Assembly: GCA_032622095.1 (NCBI GenBank)
Contig: CP136069.1
Span: 158,651,043-158,715,042, forward strand
DNA: 64,000 nucleotides
Direction of reading: 5' to 3'
DNA from: Siphonodentalium dalli
Taxonomy: Eukaryota > Mollusca > Scaphopoda > Gadilida > Siphonodentaliidae
Shown: one piece after another, positions 57,121 through 64,000 of the stretch
How positions within the stretch are numbered: position 1 is the first letter of the stretch
Layout of the letters: each line of letters starts with the position of its first letter
Notes under the pieces: model-generated
What the model saw: the letters and a program-made list of their open reading frames with translations, nothing else
What the model was told of the DNA's origin: nothing
Databases searched by the model: none
Program-made: the position numbers and the translations under genes

Positions 57121-58855
57121 ATATCAGTAAATATTTCACAGGACCCAGAAATGGCGTCTTTGGTTGGCCGATCGCTGTGCCCTATTTTGCACACGTTATG
57201 CACGACGTCAATCTGCGAAGTGGCAATATTCGGTTCAATTCACTTTGCGGTTCAATTTCGAGTTTACGTGTATTCAAAATAAAACTTAAATACTACACGT
57301 TTCGGTTGATTGAACTAGAATTCAATAATTTCTTGCGACAATTATGTTTCTCTTCAACTGTTTATGGGTAGGCAAAATGGATAATCATATATATAGGTTA
57401 TCGGTACATGTAAATGAGTTGTACTTGATTATTATTAACTTCTCCTGAAGGGACTTTCAACAGGCCAACATCTTTGTGTTGTGCCAACTACATGATACAG
57501 TTATGTAGTATGCATGCTACAGGTTCAGAAACACACAGGTGACCTTCGCGGTGGCTATTGCTGTTAAAATAGTCACATCCGTTAAAACTGCCAACTTGAT
57601 GAGCTTTGGTTAGAACTACCACCAAGCTGTTTACAACATATAGTTATAGCGCTCGTTAATACTCGTCACTCAAGATTTCTGCGTTGAGTGAATCATATTG
57701 ATTCATGCACTCTCATAATAAATTCGCCACGCGCGGGTTTGAGTGTTTTCCTTTCCCACTCTTTACGTGCTGTATATAAACAAACGCTCGGCTCACAGAA
57801 AGTGTGTTTTGTGGATAATAGTGCATTCATACTACCATTATACTATACCTACTATTAGTATATTATTGAGGATACTTTAATTATTTGAAATTGAGATACA
57901 CATAATGCTGCAGAAAAGAAATGACTAGCTATTAAGGAACCAGAAACAGTTTAGTCACGGCATGTTTTGTTTCCGTGAGTGCAGTATACACCAAGTCGAC
58001 CCCATATTCTTCCGTGAAGCCTAATTCGTCAGAATGTATACTGATAGTATGTAAGGCATGCGAGCTAGCATAGGGAATTCAGAATAGACATCTCTATATT
58101 ATAAACTATTGGAAAAACAAAATAACAAACACTGGCCAATCAGCCGTGCTGAATTTACAATCCAAACCATTAGAAGCATGCTGATCACTGTGCTGATCTG
58201 AAACCATTTTTGGTGCATTCATTCACACAGCGACAGCACGTGCCAAGCCACAGGGCGGAAATTAGCCTCGTTATCAACAACCAATGGCTACCAGCGGAGA
58301 TAGTTTCTGCGGAGTGTATTAGACAATGCGGGGAGAAAACCGCGTGAGACAAACTGATGCAGTTGTTATATTATGTTATTTTGAAACAATGGGTAGTTAC
58401 ATTCGTGTTCAGGGCTAATTTTGGTCGAGTGTATTACTTGTTGGAGAATTAATTGCTAATGAATTTTCTGGGTACAACAGGAAGTACATTCCGTGGTCTC
58501 TCCTAATGAGAATGTTAAACCTGTTGGTCTTTGCATGGTGCGATAACCTTGATAACTTGTTCAGAGCTATTGAGTGGCCAAGATAGCAAAGGACACTAAC
58601 ATATGCTACGAAGTTTGGATTTTGGGGTGATGCTTCTACATTTAAAATTTTCAAATCATCCAAAATGCCACAACCACTTACCTCATTGACTCTGCACTTG
58701 AACCTCCATGACAGCTTTAACCATTTATTTCCTGTATGAACTCTTCCGTTGTAAAACTATTCATTATGATGGGATTTTTACATCTAGAGGGGTGTTCGGG
58801 AAATATAAACAGACCTACAGGCAAACGGTAAATACAAGTGCAGAATGGTTCATTT

Positions 58856-59402
58856 TTAACACGTTTCGCATAATGAACGACGACAGATAATTATTAGGAC
58901 TATAGGGTACTACGTCACTAGAAATCTAGAATTTGTGTTCTTTCTTTCTATTCGTTGTCGTTTTTCCCTATTCGTTGTTACGATTACGTTTTCGGATTTT
59001 CAACAAAACGCAAAAATACATCAAATAATAATAATTTCGCGATCGTTGCTCAGCTCATCAATGTGGGAGATAATTCTCAGATTTTGTCATCAAATTGTGA
59101 TCGCCATGTGGCCTTAATTTTATCTATTAGTGGCAATCAAATCATTCGTCGTCGTGAACTACGAGAATTTTGCGAAACACAAAGCGATAAGCAATGACCT
59201 GATAACAGCATGATTAAGTACAAAATAATCACGACACGAAGTCCCGTAATCTCTTACTTCGAGTGGCAAGCAAGATTGTCTCACAAACGGACTCGTTATA
59301 GTCAATTCTGCGAAATGGTTTTTGGACCGTCCGAAAAAATTACGACAACAAATAGCTATTCGTAATAATTATCTGTCATCGTTCATTATGCGAAAGGGTC
59401 TA
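58856..59402. mobile_element. 547 bp MITE with ~40 bp terminal inverted repeats
   Basis: TTAA then CACGTTTCGCATAATGAACG and GACAGATAATTATTA at the left; the inverse at the right, ending GTTCATTATGCGAAAGGG then TCTA. Fragments at 26215-26362 and 53478-53590. TTAA/TCTA flanks suggest a decayed TTAA duplication. Confidence 0.75.
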
Positions 59403-59439
59403 AAGATGGGAAAACTTCATATAATAATTTAAACGGCCG

Positions 59440-59515
59440 TTTTTGTTGGACTTATTATCTGAACATCTCCCAAGGGAACCACTCATCCATGATTTGTTAG
59501 TAAAGAAAGAGTTAT
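59440..59515. mobile_element. Family D MITE right-end fragment
   Basis: ACTTATTATCTGAACATCTC, AAGGGAACCACTCATC and AAAGAAAGAGTTA match the right third of family D. Confidence 0.6.
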
Positions 59516-59688
59516 TTTATATTAATATTGGGCTAAAGATATAAGGAAAAGTTAGAAAACTCTATTTATCACATAATTAACCCACAAAACCAGCTTCATA
59601 ATTATTGGTAAGACACACGTGTAATATATTAGCGCGTGCTAAATGACTTGCGATTCCTGAAGTTTATGATTGTTGTTTTCGATGAATA

Positions 59689-59727
59689 CTTCGCGTTGCT
59701 TCGCGTTGCTTCGCGTTGCTTCGCGTT
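59689..59727. repeat. 10 bp tandem repeat TTCGCGTTGC, ~4 copies
   Basis: Four perfect or near-perfect units. The CpG-rich unit stands out from the AT-rich surroundings. Confidence 0.9.
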
Positions 59728-60807
59728 TATTTGATCATGTGATAAAATGTATCTCAAGCTTGTTCTATTTTATACGTAATTTATCAACCTCGTCCACTAA
59801 ATTCGAAATTCATGTGATATCCTCTACTTAACTCACAAACGGAGTTTTTCCTGCATGCTTATGCAGGCTTATGCACTGATGGGAATTTACCGCGTTGGCA
59901 GTTTGCTTGCATTGCAAACAAATGGAAGTTGAGATATCGTATCGAAAAATATCGAAACCTACCGTCAAAAAGCCGTTTCCCTGTCCGATAAGTAGTGATT
60001 ACACACGGGTACCAGTTCAATTATTACGATCAAAATTTTCGAATTTATAATAATAATAATTGCGCTGATAATGCGCGTATCTCCAATACCAGATTGGAGA
60101 TACGCTTCACATTATTACTCCAGCTGTTGAGTAATGTCAAGTCTAATGCCTAGCTGCTGCCATTTTTCAGGCGCTTCACTGGAGCGGCTTATCTTACTTA
60201 CCAAATAACCAGGTCCCTATTTCTGGTCCAGATACGACAAAGCGAGCACAATACAAGTCACTGTTGTGGAGACGATAGTCCACAGGCGCTGGCGCGGGCG
60301 CGGGCGCGAACTTACGCCGATGCGTTTACACCGTTACAAATCCGACACTCTATACACTGTAAAAATAAAATTGCAACAGATATTGAACGCGTCCGTGTGT
60401 TTAATCTTAAACACTTGTGTTCAAATATGTTAGCACTACTTTTTAAATTGTATGTAACACTGGTGTTCAGATCTTAACGCCAGTGTTCAACTTATAACAC
60501 TAGTGTTCAATACACCAGTGTTCAATAAAGTTAACACTTGTGTTTAAAATTTGAACGCCTAATGGTGTTCAGAACACATACAACATATATTAAACGCTAA
60601 ATTAGCGTTCAAATGGGCAATATTGAACACTAGTGTTAAGATTTTGGTAATAATTGTGAACGCTGGCGTTTGCAGGAGGTAAATATTGATGTTCAACGCA
60701 ACCATAAACTAGAATGGAATATATTTTATTACCTTTAATGTACTCCAAGGGGAATAACCGTATACCCGTTTCATGATAAGCCTCCTGAAAGTTTGCGAAG
60801 GCCCTGT

Positions 60808-60887
60808 GCCAATGCATTCTCTTATATTAAGTTATATATACGAGTTCCTCATTAGGGGGCCTTGCATATATAAAATAACACATTGGC
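60808..60887. repeat. Palindrome family copy
   Basis: GCCAATGCATTCTCTTATAT and ...ATATAAAATAACACATTGGC with a diverged centre. Preceded by TTTCATGATAAGCCTCCTG and GCGAAGGCCCTGT, the usual left context. The second palindrome and right end are missing. Confidence 0.7.
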
Positions 60888-61294
60888 CTAAAAATTACTT
60901 TATTTTTTGCGTGGCTCCATGTTTACTTTATGTAAATGTGCAATGGATGTGAAGACTACAGTACTGCGTATACATTCGATAATTAAGGTGTGCATTCAAA
61001 TTTGAAAGGTTCAAGGATAATGTCCGCATGTTATGTACAAGCGAAAATCTGATGAATCATGTGTAACTTTCTAGGCTTGTAATTTGTTAGAACGTTGGCC
61101 TAGTTTCAGCGAGGTGTTAAAATGATTAGTTGTTTAATGATAACAAGATGGCAACAATATGGTCAATATCACCGTAAATGAGTTGTCTAATGATAACAAG
61201 ATGGTAATAATATGGTCAATATCTCACAATGTCTCACAAAAGCGTCCTCATCTGATGGTGATATCGAGCCGAGAGATCGAATGATAATGTTCTC

Positions 61295-62963
61295 CTGGGG
61301 CCTATACTATAGAATACAATTTTTGTAATAGCAGGCTTATTTGAGCCGTACAGAAGGTGTCGAGTACTATGGACCACTGTAATCTAACAGCGAACGCGAT
61401 TTCTTGTAAATCACAAAAAGACGGCAAATCGAGTACTATCGACCACCGTTCGTTGAACGCACATCTAAACATTTGTGATTTTGTCAAGGGAAATTACTCT
61501 AATGATATATGCGAATGATATGGCAATGCCTATTTGTGTCAGTTGGTAAGTGATTTAGTTGATGAATAAAGGTACATTATGTGTGACTAGTTTCCGATAC
61601 TTGGGTTATTTTGACCACAATTGCGCACGATGAAAAGTAATGTTTTCAGTATCGTGTGGGAACATCTTATTATTAGTGGGAACATCTATACCTTAATAGT
61701 TGACAAGTTTGAGGTAACATGCAGCTGGAAAAATTCAACCCATGATGGGGGTGCGATGGCTGTTCTCGGACTTGGTATTTTCGAACTGTGTGAAGGATGG
61801 GTGTTCATTTGGAAATTCCAATGTGGACCAACACTCCCTCGTCCAGGGTCTCCGGGGACACCCAACCTCGATTTAAAAACATATATATAGCACCATCTAC
61901 TTAAACTATACCTAATTCTCAGTACCTTCCATTTATACCCAACTAAGCGGCTGAATTTAGGTAAACATATGACATTTGGTTATAACCAACACGCACTACT
62001 ACATTGGTAAGTTAAGGATCGGGGGACCCCGATTTTTTCTAAAAATTCACTCATGGAACATTCTGTGCGGCACTATTGGCCAAATTAAATTGTTTAGACC
62101 ACAAGGTGAACGCAAACTTCTTGAGCACACAAATGCCATGCGGATCAAATATGTTACATAATGTCATGGTAAATATTTGGGGTCCACTGATTCTTAACGC
62201 AACTTAGCCTGAAATTATCAGTAACTGTTTCAACACGAAATGCCACCACCCCCGATTCACCGCGTATCCGTGTACCTTCGCACAAAGATCGTTTATATAT
62301 ATACGTTTTGAGCCCAAGCCCGACAACTGTAACTCATTAATTCCATTCATAATTAAAATCTAGGCCGCTGACATGGCTATCCCCTTTCAAATCCATTGAG
62401 CGTAAACCATCTCAATGGGTTAACAATTGAGATTCCGTGACCGCATTACAAAGAACATGTACCCAGCTAATCGCACTCACCATTTTCAGCACGGATAATC
62501 GTCGTGAAAAATCAACAATGTAGCCTGTGCATTTGTAATCTAATAATGAATTTTCACAAAACTGGTATTATTGCTGTACTATAGAACCCGCTTAGCCAGT
62601 ACTTTATCATTCCGTATTGCGAATTTTTACATATTACAAAGCTATAGCGTTCGAGTACTATGAAAACATGAACAGATGAAACTTTCAGGCCCCCCTTTTC
62701 TCCAACAAATGCAAAGATTTTCCGGTCAAGTGAATCCCGGTATATAGATGGTTTGCCAAAAAGATCATATAAGTCATTACATGTCAATGTATTTTGCATA
62801 TAAAGAGTTTTGGGCATATGTTGAGTTTCAATCTACAATGAAAGAAATACACTGATAGAAATACAGTCGAATACTATATAACACAAAATATGTATTACAA
62901 AATTAGTAAATCACAAATTAACGCTGATATTACAAAAATTGTATTCTATAGTATAGGCCCCTG
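61295..62963. mobile_element. 1.67 kb element with 33 bp inverted ends
   Basis: CTGGGGCCTATACTATAGAA and onward to TTGTAATA at the left equals the complement of the right end, ...TTCTATAGTATAGGCCCCTG. CGAGTACTAT-like motifs recur near both ends (61360, 61431, 62652, 62868). CAGGGGCC suggests hAT, but no 8 bp duplication was found. A short open frame at 61621 is not recognisable. It lies inside the CACTG element. Confidence 0.65.
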
Positions 62964-64000
62964 GTCAGCTGACCGTGTCATAGTTCGTGCACATCGAGTG
63001 TTCCAGTAAAATCACGACTGTCAGCTCCCTTTGTCCACTCTATCACGACATTGGATCACGTATCCCTGTACACTAGTCCATTGTAACATGCTATTGTTCA
63101 TTAACACTGTTGGTCACTATATGCGCAGATTTGACAGCTATATATGCATGTCCTCCGAAACCAACATTCACCACAAATTGTTGTTAATTTGAAATCAGCA
63201 CCATGGCCGATGCCGAGACACAAATGTTTTCTCGAGTCATGTCATTTTTCAATAAAAAAATCACACTTTGAAAGCCGAACGACAGACAAACTCATTCAGC
63301 CATTTGTTCTATACAATTAGATACGCGGGCACAAGAAAAACAACATATACCTTTGCAATTATTTAGAATTAGAATCAAACACAACACAACAACGTATTTC
63401 CCTCCAAAAATGATAAGATCAGAACGGTAGGTTGACAAAATACTTGCGATGATTCCTGCAATTAACGGAATCGGCAACGGAACGGACGGCAATTTGAACG
63501 CCGATGTTAAGTCACCCTGAACGCACAATTGAACACTGGTGTTCAACTAAATGCATAGTTTGTTATGTTTAGTCGTATTGTATATGCCATATTTTAAAAA
63601 ATATGTTATATAATTCCATTCAGAACCGATCAACAAAAAATATTAAACGAAAGGTATACCGTTTGATACCGGTACTGAACGCCAGTGATTATACTTCAGA
63701 TGAACATCACTGTTCATCGACTGAACACCACTATTCAAAGACTGAATACCAATGTTCAACGTTTGAACACTACCGTTTTGGATCTATGTCTTTAGACGAC
63801 TGGTACTCTAACGCTGTTGTTTACAGTTAACACATAGCGTTATGATTTAAACACGTCGGTAAAATTGTATGAACGCGTTCATTTTAGAACACTTATTTTG
63901 CAGTGTAACCACCGGGCTACCACTTGCAAAATTCCCCGTGAGATATGTCGACTTCACTTCAATTGACTCCGTCAAGTTATATATCAAACGAAAGAAAATT

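Larger units (their letters stand above)
60355..63905. mobile_element. 3.55 kb element with CACTG ends and subterminal repeat arrays
   Basis: CACTGTAAAAATAA at the left and TTATTTTGCAGTG at the right are inverted ends, each flanked by TA. Next to each end lies a ~350 bp field of short palindromic motifs related to GAACACTGGTGTTCA: at least ten at 60390-60690 and ten at 63500-63890. Short termini plus arrays of subterminal motifs are the architecture of CACTA/EnSpm transposons, where the transposase binds them. The interior has no recognisable transposase and holds other elements, so it is non-autonomous. Class assignment is inference; a TA duplication would fit mariner-like elements better. 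Confidence 0.6.
43589..64000. other. Downstream region, repeat-dominated
   Basis: After the stop no further gene is recognised. Unlisted stretches (for example 46600-46960, 47000-48610, 54270-55000, 57130-58850, 59740-60350) show AT-rich sequence with no supported feature; open frames there are short and family-less. Confidence 0.7.

Noticed and set aside
1-64000. tRNA, rRNA or snRNA genes
   Set aside because: I saw no cloverleaf with B-box sequence or conserved rRNA/snRNA block by eye. A tRNAscan/Infernal run would be decisive.

Overview
The window is animal nuclear DNA: AT-rich, intron-rich and full of transposon relics, with no sign of bacterial operons. It holds one gene I can support end to end, a GATA-family zinc-finger transcription factor on the + strand. 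Five coding exons (5410-6022, 29826-29998, 39530-39655, 40267-40369, 43242-43588) join in frame across consensus GT/AG splice sites and give a protein of 453 residues. It has two GATA fingers, a basic tail, and the N-terminal YVPTTR motif typical of the GATA4/5/6 class. A single GATA4/5/6-type gene with very large introns and this many invertebrate-looking MITEs suggests a marine invertebrate, perhaps a lophotrochozoan such as a mollusc. That placement is inference.

Layout. 1-5409 is upstream DNA with a ~445 bp MITE, a 241 bp tandem duplication and a foldback element 178 bp before the start codon. Intron 1 (6023-29825, 23.8 kb) is mostly repeats, and near its 3' end lies a frameshifted FLYWCH/MULE transposase pseudogene on the - strand. 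The N-finger exon is bracketed by palindromic MITEs at about 51 and 15 bp. Intron 2 (29999-39529) contains an interrupted MITE, a decayed non-LTR reverse transcriptase on the - strand, and a three-copy alternating inverted repeat. Intron 3 (611 bp) is largely an imperfect tandem duplication. The end of exon 4 together with its splice donor has been amplified into a 15-copy, ~41 bp minisatellite. Downstream of the stop codon (43588) come three related TTAA-flanked composite elements, nested TTAA elements, a 21 bp G-rich minisatellite, a four-copy 239 bp tandem repeat carrying GATA sites, and a 3.55 kb element with CACTG ends and subterminal palindromic repeats.

The most striking thing beyond the gene is a family of near-perfect ~70 bp palindromes (about 26 full copies). 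They usually occur two per element, inside composite elements bounded by TTAA and CCC...GGG termini (piggyBac-like) or by an unrelated GTGACCCGCC terminus. The arms of different copies carry matching changes that preserve pairing. At least five other MITE families here also appear to end at TTAA. I know of no description of this paired-palindrome family, but I could not search any repeat library.

The gene has no partner genes in the window. Any regulatory interplay (GATA sites in the downstream tandem repeat, hairpins next to exons, decoy splice donors) is hypothesis.
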